55,912 bases of DNA from Chara braunii (taxonomy: Eukaryota > Streptophyta > Charophyceae > Charales > Characeae), in assembly GCA_003427395.1 (NCBI GenBank), contig BFEA01000164.1, positions 2,529,528 to 2,585,439 on the forward strand, given 5' to 3'. A program made the translations under genes and the position numbers. Positions 11,074-21,659 of the stretch are shown piece after piece. Below the pieces are notes generated by a model, which saw nothing but the letters and a program-made list of their open reading frames with translations, made no database searches and was not told the DNA's origin. Numbering within the stretch: the first letter of the stretch is position 1; every line of letters starts with the position of its first letter.

Positions 11074-12370
11074 CTTTTGAAACGACCTGAAGTGTCTTCA
11101 GCCCAATTCAGCGGTTTCAGACCACTTCAGAATCTTTCATTCTAAAATTTCACGTGGTCGTTTACTCTGAGTGGTCTTTGTCCCCTCGTTCTCTTGCTCG
11201 ATCGTATGTTCGCACGCGCGCAACTCCTTCCTCACATCTGCATTTTCTCGAATCCCCCAAATGAGCTCCGCACCCAGTAGTGGGGAAGTTTGTTGTGGCT
11301 TGTATTCGACAGCTCGACTATCCCGAGGGCATCCTCGGAGGGAACCCGACAACTAGTCGGGGTGATTAGTCCCTCGCCTTTATACCCAACACTGGCGAAT
11401 GATTTGCACGACAATGCTGCCGACGAAAGGCACAATGCGAAGTCTAGAAACACGTCATTCAAATAGACCACGCCCTTGTGTTCTTCTACGAGCACAGTGA
11501 TTGCAGTCCAGCTCAACTGGATGTGGCTCGCATAGCGGCTGAAAACGCAGCATTACAACAAGGCGCGATCAAAGCAACGGCCCACCTGATCCAAGCTCGG
11601 ACGGCAGGATCCGACACTTAGCAATGTATTGGGCGCTGCTACAGCTCTAATCTCCCACTGTGACAGTGCTCACTGCCTAGTAACATCAGCGTTCTGTTGC
11701 ATGACAGGTCCTTAAGAACCAGCTTGTAGTAATGGCGAAACTCCCGTTAACAGTATCATTCTCAAGGAACACCGACCAACACTCTAGGCCCCTATAAACC
11801 ACTGTAGCAACAGTCTGGCGTTACTGTTGAAAACAATAGCGACCTCACTCCTGTCCAACAACAGCAGCCCATTGCTTTGCAACGTCTAGCCGCGTTTGCA
11901 ACAACACCCTTAAGTAACTCAGCAATACTTCGGGGCAGAGGGTTAGCTGCCCACCACTTGATGAATATGGCAGCATGTGCGGCACCACAACAGTGCCAAT
12001 AACTATACTAGTTGCACCACCATCATCCTTTATCGCCCAATCGATAGTCTACCGAGACTGCTGTAATAGTTGCGGGCCGCTTTCAACAGCAGTCTGCTGG
12101 TGCAGAAACAGACAGCAGCCGCCCCCTAATCGCATACTATCCATAGTCTGCAGTTGTTGGTGCTACAATGCCTTCACCTGAGCACGAGGTATCAGCACCA
12201 TCTGCCCCAAAACACGGTAGAGAACTGGTGGGAATAACTCGAAGGTACAGCCAAATCTAGATGTAGCAGAGCCCAGAATGAGTTAGGAGGGCCAACAGTG
12301 AGTGGACCTGAGCCGAGCAGCGGTGATCAGCAGCAGTAACCACCCATAATACAGTAGCATCCCTTTGTGT
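11074..12370 (+). repeat. Tandem-array unit, left part, interrupted by hAT insertion
   Basis: The unit proceeds normally through the coiled-coil-like segment (11287-11621) and the TCACTGCCTAG block. It stops at 12370 in CATCCCTTTGTGT, corresponding to CATCCCCTCGTGT of the uninterrupted unit at about 8908. The missing continuation resumes at 19584. Without the insert this unit would be about 3.93 kb. Confidence 0.8.
11287..11621 (+). pseudogene. Recurrent coiled-coil-like reading frame
   Basis: Second copy of 7834-8170. It reads FDSSTIPRASSEGTRQLVG, then ANDLHDNAADERHNAK; after the same one-frame step comes AQLDVARIAAENAALQQG and the terminal SDT TAG. Apart from that frame step the body has no stop, making it the most open of the three copies. 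Confidence 0.35.
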
Positions 12371-12424
12371 GTCCGAAAACCGATTTAACGCGGGGTCCGC
12401 GTTAAAAAATTGAACGCGCGTTCA
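12369..12424 (+). repeat. Left terminal inverted repeat / subterminal hairpin of hAT element
   Basis: It begins GTGTCCGAAAACC. The hairpin TTAACGCGG-GGT-CCGCGTTAA has 9-bp perfect arms, followed by the 21-mer shared in inverted orientation with the right end. GAACGCGCGTTC inside it is itself a 12-bp palindrome. TTAACGCG-type motifs recur near both ends (13060-13115 and 19490-19545), as expected of transposase-binding subterminal repeats. Confidence 0.7.
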
Positions 12425-12428
12425 ATTC

Positions 12429-12748
12429 NNNNNNNNNNNNNNNNNNNNNNNNNNNNNNNNNNNNNNNNNNNNNNNNNNNNNNNNNNNNNNNNNNNNNNNN
12501 NNNNNNNNNNNNNNNNNNNNNNNNNNNNNNNNNNNNNNNNNNNNNNNNNNNNNNNNNNNNNNNNNNNNNNNNNNNNNNNNNNNNNNNNNNNNNNNNNNNN
12601 NNNNNNNNNNNNNNNNNNNNNNNNNNNNNNNNNNNNNNNNNNNNNNNNNNNNNNNNNNNNNNNNNNNNNNNNNNNNNNNNNNNNNNNNNNNNNNNNNNNN
12701 NNNNNNNNNNNNNNNNNNNNNNNNNNNNNNNNNNNNNNNNNNNNNNNN
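12429..12748. other. Assembly gap (320 N)
   Basis: Unbroken run of N next to the left end of the hAT element; true length unknown. Confidence 0.98.
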
Positions 12749-12895
12749 GGAGTCCTTGGGGTTGGCGCTGGGGGAACGGCCCGAACAGGTACTTAACAGG
12801 TAAGCGCGTTCGGCCGCAGCTCATTTGCCGCGCGAGCACTAACACTCCAACGCGTCAAACTGGTTGCCCGTCAGGTGGAAACACGCGCGCGCGTG

Positions 12896-12898
<3 letters not shown>

Positions 12899-12931
<33 letters not shown>
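12899..12931 (+). repeat. (GA)n microsatellite
   Basis: About 16 GA units, preceded by CG/TG-alternating sequence (CACGCGCGCGCGTG) and followed by GGAGCGTGGAGCG repeats, within the hAT 5' region. Confidence 0.95.
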
Positions 12932-12933
<2 letters not shown>

Positions 12934-13059
12934 GAGCGTGGAGCGTGGAGCGCGACGGAGCGGAGCGGTGATGGCGGGGAAGCGGCGGAGCGGGTCGACG
13001 ACGGATGAAAGCGCGCGCGCGCGAACCCGACGAACGCTGTCAAATTTTTAATTCGACGA

Positions 13060-13342
13060 CATTAAACGCGATTGCACGCGTTGAACGCGTTTTAACAGCG
13101 TTCAACGCGATTGAACGAGCGTGTCTGACCCCTGTTTGGCAGGTTTCAGCAGGGTTGGGCGGGGCCATGCGGGGGTGGCGGTGGGGGAGGGGGGGTGTTG
13201 GGGGGTTTATCGGAGGGTTGTCGGACGGGGATACGAGGGCGGTAGCCGGTCGACGGGGGGGGAGGGGTTGCCTGAGGCCACGCGTTCAGAGGGGAGGAGG
13301 GTGTTGTGATTGTTGACTCGCGAGGCGGCGAGGGCGGCCGAC
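13060..13342 (+). repeat. hAT 5' subterminal repeats and G-rich leader
   Basis: Positions 13060-13115 carry a close series of AACGCG/CGCGTT motifs in both orientations (AAACGCGATTG, CACGCGTTGAACGCG, TTCAACGCGATTGAACG), matching those at the element ends. Positions 13150-13310 are strongly G-rich on the plus strand, without a supported frame. The transposase ATG follows at 13343. Confidence 0.6.
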
Positions 13343-16300
13343 ATGGGGAGGTCGCAACGGCGCCAACATGAATCTGCCCCTGACCATGTGCAGGACTCAT
13401 TCAGGGGCCGCTCCCCTGTGTACTGTTACCTTGTTGTCGGTTAGAAGGTCGACAACAATGGGGTCATGATGCTGCGTTGCACTTTTTGCAACAAAGTATT
13501 TCAGGGGAGCCAATTCCAGGCGACGAGGCATTTCACCCAGACGAACTACTGCAAGGACGTCAGCGACGAGGCTTTGTACGAGTTCGCGCGACGAAGTCAA
13601 TAGAAGTTCGAGAGCGATCAAATGGAGAGGGTTGCGAGGTACGCGGCGGAGCGCGGACTCGATGTGCCTGGCACGGAGGAGGGGTCGATCGCGAGGCGCG
13701 TGTCCTGGGCGGAGCGGCATTCCGTGGAGGGAGCGTTAGGAGGGGTCGGGGGAGATGGTGGAGGTGGAGACATGGAGGAGGGCACGATCGACGTCGATCG
13801 CGAGGCGCGTGTCCTGGGTGAGCAGGGAGTCCCGGGACACGAGGACGTGCCTGAGGTTTATCCAGGCACTGGATAGAGGATGGAGGACTTTTTGAGGCGA
13901 GCAGCCAAGGGACCTGTAGGGGAGGGTTCTTCCAAGAGGAAGGAAGGTGGAACAGATCTGGCCGCCGCCCCAGTTGGTAAGACTATTCGCCAGCAGAAGG
14001 TCACTGACGTCTATGGTGGCGAGTGGGTTGCTCGGCACAAGAAGACATTCCTTCGCTGGCTCTATTCCAGCAGGGTCCCCTTCAATGCCTTCCGCAACCA
14101 GGCTTGGAAGGCATACTAGCAGGTCCTTCTTGAGCAGCCTGGCAGTTCCTCGCTCGCTGTGCTCCCCAGCCACAGCGAGATTGCGAGTATGCAGGCGGTG
14201 GAGACCCACCGTGAGGAGCTGGCGAAGGAGTTGGAGGAGGTGAGGCAGCCATTCTGGATCATTTGTGCCACCCTCTTCTCCGACGGGACGAAATCACGAG
14301 ACGGGAGACCGATCGTGAATTTCCTTGCCGCTGGCTCGCGAGGGGTCGTCGTGTACACGACGATCAATCGCGAGGGCGAGCCGGACGATGCAGTGCACGT
14401 CCTTCGGAGATGGGTGATCATCTTCTACGAGTTGAGTTTCGGCGGCCCGCGGCGGGTCAATGCGATATGCAAAGACTCCGCATCGGCGTACGTGGGGGCT
14501 GCGAGGGCATTGGCCACAACGGGCATCCCTCCTGCACTCAGGAGGATCACTTGGCTTCCATGTTCCGTCCATGTTTGCAACAAATTGTTGTCAATCATGG
14601 GGACGAGTTGCGATGCGTTTGTGGACGCGATTACATGCGCTCTTGTTCCGGTGGTGTTTTTCAAAACCCACCAGGCCGCCCTTCATTTCTTTAGGAAGCG
14701 CAGCCCCAACAAGGGGCTTGTGCTTTCTTGCGAGACGCGGTTCGCGTCTGTTTATTCTATGTTGGAGAGACTGTTGGCCCTGCAGGACGCTCTGCAGGCG
14801 ATGATGCGAGGGGATGACGGGCGGGAGTTTGCTTCTCTACCGTGGTTTGCCGATGTGTGCGACATGGCGCATTGGGTGCGCTGGCAGATCAGATGGGAGC
14901 CTTGGTGGCACACGATGGCCACCATACTCCACATCATGCAGCCCGTCATGGAGCTGCTTAGGCGGATGGATCGTGGGGGGCAGTACATGTCCCTCATGAT
15001 CGAGTGGACACAGGATCTTGTTCGCTGTGTCACTGATGCATGCGCTCCTTTGGGGAGGGTTTTCGTTGACCGCATCATCAGGCGTGTGCAGGCTCGCACA
15101 CAGCACATGCTGGAACCTTCTCACTGCGCAGGATTCTTACTGAACCCCCGCAGGCGACATGTTGAGTATTTTTCAGGCGAGGTGAGGGATTACCCTCGTT
15201 GGCTTGTGAGGCAAGCCAAGAGGTACATTTTGATGCAAACGGGTTTCAAGGAGGATGGTATGGAGTACATCATTGCATGTCGGTAGTTTGAGGACTTCCA
15301 CATGCAGCAGGGCACATTTGGAGATTGGGGAGGGGGGGAGGGGCGTGCTTGTGGGCGTGCTTGCAGCGGCGACAGGGAGACGATTGAGTGCGCATCCTGG
15401 TGGTCTCAGTACGGGTCTGGCGCACCTGAGTTGCAGCGCTGCGCTCTTCGTGTGATGCACATGTGGTCTTGCGCCTCTCCACCGGAGAGGAACTGGGCAG
15501 TCCACGAGGGCATTCACACGAAAAAGCGCAACCAGTTGGCCTTTGAGAAGGTCATTCAGCTCGTTGAGATCACCGCGAATGTGCGGCCGTCGGAGTATCG
15601 GCGGGCTGGGTGCGGTTATGTGCTGCCATGGCAGCGGGACGAGGGCATGCTAGACTGCCAGGCCAGACTGGAGTTCGAGACGCACGGGCACGCGCAAGAT
15701 GATGACGCCGAAGGAGATTGCCCGTCAGGTTGGGCTTATACCCGGGATCCCATCGGGGTCTCCGCACCACCCGCCGCTGAGGTCGTATTCGGTAGACGTG
15801 CTTCCATTTTCCGTCCTTACCCCAGGGAGGATGATTCCGACGAGGAGCCGGTACCCGAGGCAGCGGACCACCCAGCGCTCCTCATTCCCCGTGAGATCTT
15901 TGAGACGCACGAGGATCCCGAGGAGGAGACCAGGGCATATGCTGCACGACGGGCGGCGGACAGGGCGGAGAGGGAGATGATGGGGGGAGAGGAGTAGTGG
16001 GGGCCATTCAGGGAGGTCGCTTCCACGGGCAGCACAGGAGCGCGGGCGACGAGCCCCGCTTCGACGAGGCGGAAGTCGTCCGTGTCGCCACCTTCTCCTC
16101 CGAGTCCTGCACCGCCATCGCCCGTCGCGCCATATGAGTCGGCCACAACAGCAGAGGACACAGAGGAGTTGGCGTCCTCTTTGCCTCAGCGTGGACTACT
16201 CCACAGAGGCGGGGTAGTTCGACAGTTGAGGTTACGATCACCTTCTCCGGGGGTCCTGCAGGAGGAGGGGGGACCATCGGCAGCAGCAGTGGAGGGGGAG

Positions 16301-18378
16301 ATGGCAGTGGAGGGGGGATTGGAGGACACGACGATTGCAGGTGTGGTGGACCAGATAGCTGTAGCTGCAGCGACTTCATTGCTAGAGGAGTTGGCAGCTT
16401 CAATGTTGGCGGAGGAGGCACCAGCGCCAGGGGGAGCAGATGCAGTGGAGGGCCAGGCGGGAGCAGCTGGAGGAGCAGCTACACTGGATGGGCTTGTGGT
16501 TGCAGCAGTGGGAGCAGCTGGAGGAGCAGATGCAGAGGAGGGGGGAGTGCCAGGAGCAGTGGAGGATGAGATAGGGGCACAGGCGGAGGTGTCGCATGGG
16601 GGCGGCGACGAGCGCCTCATGCAGCAGTTCCTCACGGAGCAGTACGATCCGGTCATGGCGGGTATGACTCCTGGTGTGGCGAGGGGGTTGGGAATCTCGG
16701 ATTCGCAGATGGGGAGCCACCTGGACTTAGATATGTCGATGGGCGTTCCACCTAGCTGCGGCGGGGCGACATCGATGGATCGCGCTCCATCGAGGGATAA
16801 CGCGGCTGGAGAGAGTCACACGCAGCCCCAGAGAGAGACGACGACGGGGTCTCTGGATGCGGCACGCGACATCATGGAGCGAGAGAGGGCTCGACTTATG
16901 GCATCGACTAACCCGCGTGCTCAGGCGTTTGCACGGGCGTTGGAGGATGCGAGGCGTCGAGAGACAGGGAGGGATTGTGTGGAGGGTGGGGTCACTGGGG
17001 TGGTTTCGGGGGAGGATGTTGTGGAGGGGGTGGCAGCCGAGGCAGGGGGAGGGTGTGCAAGGTGGGGTGGTGGCGGGGGAGGACGTTGTGGAGAGAGTGG
17101 TAGCACAGGCGGACGTTGAGGTTGTGCACGGTGGGCAAGAGGCAGCGGATGTTCATGTGGAGGGCTTGCAACAGGCGGTGGATGAGGCTGTGCAGGCAAG
17201 ACGACAGCGAGACGAGGGTGTGGGTGACGCACGATGTGTGGTCTAGGAGACAGCGACGGGTCCAGTCGTTCCGTTCTCAGGCCTGCACTTGGCTCAGGGC
17301 CGACAGTCGCAGCCGGTGCCGGTGGCAGTGCATGGTGTGCCGCCGCCCGTTATCACGGATTTGGGGTCCGAGCCGGTGGTTGCGCCACCGCGTCTTCCTA
17401 GTCACTTTGCTCCGCAGGAGGTCCGTCGTCCTTTGGATGCAGACGAGTTGGCGAGAAAGGCTATCCGCGATGTGACTCGCTTGGACCGGCGGATCTTTGA
17501 CCAGAGGCTACAGCATCCAGCATGGCAGGCGATCCGTCCAGTTCCATGGGGTCCTGCATCCCCGGTGTGGTCTGGGTCTACCTCCACCGGAGCACGTACG
17601 ACGGGAGATGTTCCAGGGGTTTCAGGTGGCGTCGTGGAGACGGCGCCACGTACAAGAGACATGCCACCCCCTCCTCCTAGACCACCTGTAGGTGATCCGT
17701 CATCGTCGCCCACAGGCAGAGGCTCTCGATGTGGGGGACGTGAGTGACACAGCGTTGTTCGAAAGGACAGACATAGATTTGGATTCCACCCGCCGTGTCA
17801 CGGAGCACACCGCATGTCTACGGCCGAGTTTAGGACCCCGCGGCGGCAGGATGGCCGCAGCGAGGGAGGTGGCAGCATCAGGTTGTGAGCCTCAGCGAGG
17901 TCGAGGCAGTGGAGTGTCCGTCGATAGCTTGGAGCACGCTCTGAGAGCAGCGACGCATGCCGTACTTGAGCAGACTCCACGCAAGCGCGGCGTGCCTCCT
18001 CGTCCACGCCCCGTGCCCTTACAGGGAGGAGACTCACTTGGAGAGACTTCGGGGGCAGAGGGGTTGGGAATGCCTCGTGGATCGCGCCGTGAGCAGACGG
18101 TTGCAGAGGCTAGTGCTAGGGTTGTTGTGTTGAGGAAGGCAGGAGCCCCTGTCACCATCGAGGAGGATGATCCTGAGACAAATGTGGTAGTGCGGGAGGA
18201 GGACGAGGACTATGAGGGCGAGGAGGAGGGAGAGGAGGAGAGCGAGAGAGGTTCCGATGGTGACTACGACGACGCCCAGCAGGAGCTCCCACCTTCCCCG
18301 CCGACGCGTGCAGCCAAAAGGCGCGCTGCGCAGACTTCTTCATCAGCACGAGGGAGGAGTTCGACATCCGGCACATAA
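13343..18378 (+). pseudogene. hAT-family transposase with long C-terminal extension, decayed
   Basis: One intronless frame starts with ATG 13343. A BED-type finger is visible: Cys codons 13478 and 13487, His 13529, Cys 13550 (CTFC...H...C). The DUF659-like RNase-H-fold region follows, with Asp at 14282 (SDGTKS), Asp at 14474 (CKDSASAYVGAA) and PCSVH with Cys 14561/His 14570, then CETRFAS. The hAT C-terminal region has WW at 15398, ERNW with Glu 15485, and IHTKKRNQL. Beyond about 15700 it continues as an acidic, Ala/Gly/Pro-rich extension to TAA 18376. In-frame stops at 13442, 13601, 13874, 14117, 15284, 15995, 17244 and 17689 are all TAG. Frameshifts occur at about 17000-17070 and 17510-17570. 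It is inactive as written. The family call is firm; the extension may be a second fused ORF. Confidence 0.85.
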
Positions 18379-19084
18379 GGGGGTACGCGGGGACAGAGCG
18401 GGAAGGGGAAGAAGCGTCGATGACTGATGAGGCCAAAACTCCTTTTTCCCCTGGTCGCACTGCGGTTCGTCATGTTGTGCCGTCCTAGTTTTTTTGGTCG
18501 TCTCGTCTTGTCTTAGTGTTGTTAGGCTCTCAGTGGTTGCGTGCGTGCAGCGTGCTACAGATGTATTAGATAATGTTTCCTTTGTTTTCAGTGTGTATGA
18601 TTTTGGTATTAGTATGGTGTTCGTAGAGTAGCGTTGGACCAGTAGGGTGTTCGCAGAGTAGGTACGACACGGCTTGTACACTACAGTTTCGTTTGTTTTT
18701 TTTTCGACATGTGGTACCACTGCCTTAGTAGTGGCCTGTAGGATACATTGCATATGTTGCATTTTTCATTTCTGTTTTCAGTGACAGCTACTTTGCGTTG
18801 TTGAGGACTTTTCATGCACAGTACATTTTTCATGTACAGTTTCAATTTCGATTGATGCTCGTCGTGGTCGGCGTGCGCGAGCTTTCGTGACCATTTTCAT
18901 CTGGTGTGATTTTATACATTTCATTGTTGTTATCATTTGCAATCTCATTTCCTGCGTTTGTTTCTTGTACAATTCTACTTTAGTTTTTTGCCTAAAGAGT
19001 TGTTTGTGTGGTTGTTCTTTTTTTTTTTCTTTTCTGTGTTGATTGTGGAATTAAATTATCATTGTATGAAGTACTAACTTATAT
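18379..19084 (+). other. hAT 3' region without genes
   Basis: T-rich sequence after the transposase stop. A near repeat of GGTGTTCGTAGAGTAG and GGTGTTCGCAGAGTAG occurs at about 18616 and 18646. No supported frame; probably 3' UTR and subterminal DNA of the element. Confidence 0.5.
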
Positions 19085-19380
19085 TTGTGGGGGGAAGGGT
19101 AAGATGCAAACTGTTAAATGGGGGGGGAGGGTTTGGGGTTATTTGGAGGGGTTAGGCGGGGTCGGGGGGNGGGGNGNGGGGNTGGNGGGTGGGTGNGGGG
19201 NNGGTTGNGGGNGGGGCCCGNGGGGGNGTGGGGCGGCCGGGTAGTAGGGGTCGGGGGTGAGCGGTGGTGNGNGGGGGTGGGTGTGCAGCTTTGGAGGTCG
19301 GAGGAATGTTTGGGGTGAAAGGGTCGTTTTTGGGAAAATTGGGGCCCCCGGGGAAATGNGGGGGGGGGGGGGGTTGGCAG
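19085..19380 (+). other. G-rich tract with ambiguous bases
   Basis: Long G-runs on the plus strand with scattered N from about 19170 to 19360. Several closely spaced runs of four or more G could form G-quadruplexes, and such DNA is typically miscalled. Predicted proteins here are artefacts. Confidence 0.75.
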
Positions 19381-19459
19381 CCAATTTTTTTTATTTTTTT
19401 TTCTGGTTTTAGTGTTCGGGCACGTAGGTACACGTGTCCGAAGCCCAACGCGCGAATTC

Positions 19460-19583
19460 TGTTTTTCAAAATTCGACGCGACACCCCCGTTTTTGCATTT
19501 AACGCGATTTAACGGGGGTCGGGGGCCCGTTAAACGGATGAACGCGCGTTCAATTTTTTGCGTTCTCCGTTCAAAAGATACAC
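19460..19583 (+). repeat. Right terminal and subterminal repeats of hAT element
   Basis: It contains AACGCGATTTAACGGG, CCCGTTAAACGG and the inverted 21-mer at 19539-19559, then TGCGTTCTCCGTTCAAAAGATACAC to the end. The reverse complement opens GTGTATC, comparable with the left GTGTCC. The host sequence restarts at AGGCATCCCC (19584). Confidence 0.7.
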
Positions 19584-19841
19584 AGGCATCCCCTCGTGTT
19601 TCTAACTGCGGCAGCCTGTCGTCATCTGCAACAGTCATAACCCAAGTAGCCGTAGCTCGCCCGTAAACAAAGCAAGGGTATTTGAAGATACACAAACTAC
19701 CGATGCTCGAAAGTGTCTTGCCTAACAACGGTACTTATTTCAGCTACCGACTATACTAACCAACCAAGTCACTTTACTAACTGAGAGTAATCTTGCCTCA
19801 CCACCTATAGGATCAAGAAGAAAGTCTCAGTCTGTCAACCC

Positions 19842-20078
19842 TTGCTACGTCGGCCAGGGCCTCGCTTGTTCACAAAATCAACGAATCAGCTCCACTTCAC
19901 CGCTTATGAGCAGCTAAACGACCCCTTCAACTTTTCTTCTTTTCGCCCTCTCCTTTTCCTTCCTTTGGTTTCACCTCCCTCTCCCTCTCCCCTTCTCTCT
20001 TTCCCGTGCCCATGCTCCCAGGCACACTCTCCTGCTGTTACTACAACTGCCTTATCTCTGCTCAGTTTCGTTAGGTAG
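19842..20078 (+). pseudogene. Recurrent 78-codon array frame
   Basis: Third open copy of 5413-5649. It begins at a TTG codon, not ATG, and a GTAGGTAG donor-like site follows the frame. Confidence 0.25.
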
Positions 20079-20281
20079 GTAGCAGCACTACCACCTTGAA
20101 CTGAGAAAGGTCATAGCTCAATGAAAAGGATGGTCATGACTGGAACCTCTGTAAACATCGAAGATGGAGACCGCTACAGCAAAAGGATAATTGGAAAGAG
20201 GTAAGCACTATCACACTCTTCGATGAATACAACCGAGTGAGTGCCAACAACTAAGCTTCTACCTCATTTATGTAATCTCAG

Positions 20282-20483
20282 GAATGGCCACAACTTTCTA
20301 ACCAGGGATTATTATGTAGGAAAACGGCCAATGTTTAGAAGAAGAATGCACAGCGCTTGCACCCACGAGCCTGAACACGACGATCCTCTTGTCGAGCACG
20401 AGCTTGGGGGTGAACACTGTGAACAGCACGATATCCGAAGCGAGATCAACACTACCAAAATGGCGAGAAAGAGGATGTTGTGA
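20282..20483 (+). pseudogene. Recurrent His/Asp/Glu-rich exon-like frame, open copy
   Basis: Open over 67 codons after an acceptor-like TAATCTCAG. It carries FRRRMHSACTHEPEHDD and VEHELGGEHCEQHD, and ends ARKRML before TGA. See 5853-6054 and 9602-9803. Unknown family. Confidence 0.35.
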
Positions 20484-20702
20484 TGATCTGGAGTCTTTAC
20501 TCTACCACTCGTCAGACATGCAAAAATGAGAATGAATCTTCCGCGGGAACTGGACAAGATACACCGCAAGTCTTAACGTCGGGGCTATGTCGGTAAGCTT
20601 CCTCCTCCCTGTTCAACTTATCTCGCATTCACCACACCTCCCCCATCTTCAACCTTGTTCCCAGCTTCTACTTTAACAATCTATCTATTTACTTCTTCTT
20701 TC

Positions 20703-20891
20703 ATGGCGCACCTGACCAACCTCTCGCCCACGTTCATGCGGCCTCTTCTTTACTGTGGCGTGCCCAACATCACACATAGTGACGATCCCGAATGCCCGAG
20801 CAGCCTTAATGAGCACATCAATCACGATCACAATGGGGATGACCGCCATATGGAGATGGTCAGTACGACCATGAAGAATGCAGTTGAGTAG
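20703..20891 (+). pseudogene. MAHLTNL-type array frame
   Basis: This 62-codon open copy keeps NEHINHDHNGDDRHME, but the donor-like end is lost (GCAGTTGAGT instead of GCAGGTGAGT). Confidence 0.35.
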
Positions 20892-21659
20892 GGGAAAGAC
20901 AGAGCCCAACTGAAATAGTGACGAATGCGAGTGGGCACGTCGCGCACGATGAGCATGAGGGACCGAATAGTCATGATGGTAACATGAGGATCATCCCCAT
21001 GATGGCGAATGCTTAACAGCATCGATCCTAATACAGGCGCGCGCGGTTTTAACCGCCCTTCACTCATAAAATGGGCCAAAAGAGAATGAAATTTCCCCTA
21101 GATTTGAGAAGAATCATTGCTACTTGTTTTACTCGATGAAAAGGAAAAAAGAGCGCAGCCTCTAACCTTGATAATGCCAAATCCGCTACTAAGATTCAAA
21201 ATCTAGCGCAGCCATCTGATTAGGACTGCCTCGAATCCTACGATTAGCATCTTCTCTTGCTCATTTTCACCGAGAAATGAGCAAGATACACCATCTTCCT
21301 TCTCCCTTCTTCTTCCTCCCTCGACATTTCCGCGCACCCCTTCTTCTCCACTAACTCCTACTCCACTAGTCTAACTCCAAAATTGCCCTCACTGTCACGT
21401 TCGCCCTGCTGTAAAACCCCGGATTTGGTTCTTAGTTTGCCGAAATCCGTTAGGATTTGAAGACGTTATGTTCTTTCCGCCTTCTTACCCCCTCTTCTTC
21501 TCCATCACTATCTTCGTCACCTATTTCGAATGCATCTGGCGCGAGCCAAGTCCAGGTGCACTCTCCGTGCTTCTACTTTCACCGCCCTTTTTCTTCTTTT
21601 GTGTGCCTTCCTCTCTCTTGTCTTTGTGAGAGATGGTTAACGAGTGCATATATCTTCAG

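Larger units (their letters stand above)
12371..19583 (+). mobile_element. hAT-like DNA transposon inserted in the tandem array
   Basis: A 7.2-kb GC-rich block interrupts an array unit that continues correctly on the other side. Its ends are inverted: GTGT...ACAC termini, and a perfect 21-bp inverted match (AAAAAATTGAACGCGCGTTCA) at 12404-12424 and 19539-19559. Inside is a decayed transposase with BED finger, DUF659-type catalytic region and hAT C-terminal dimerisation region. The flanks show an apparent 14-bp duplication of host sequence (GCATCCCTTTGTGT / GCATCCCCTCGTGT, two C/T differences) rather than the 8 bp expected of hAT elements. The exact ends are therefore uncertain, and the 320-N gap lies next to the left end. 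Confidence 0.8.

Noticed and set aside
13343-18378. Genuine TAG-to-Gln genetic code in this genome
   Set aside because: Only the transposon shows it; the gypsy frames use ordinary stops including TAG, and CHG-methylation decay explains it without a code change.
13397-18460. Long antisense frames opposite the transposase
   Set aside because: High GC content with few stops creates shadow frames; the BED, DUF659 and hAT motifs are only on the plus strand.
18543-18762. Possible small gene in the hAT 3' region
   Set aside because: Only composition-driven short frames, no motif, no conserved start; treated as 3' UTR.
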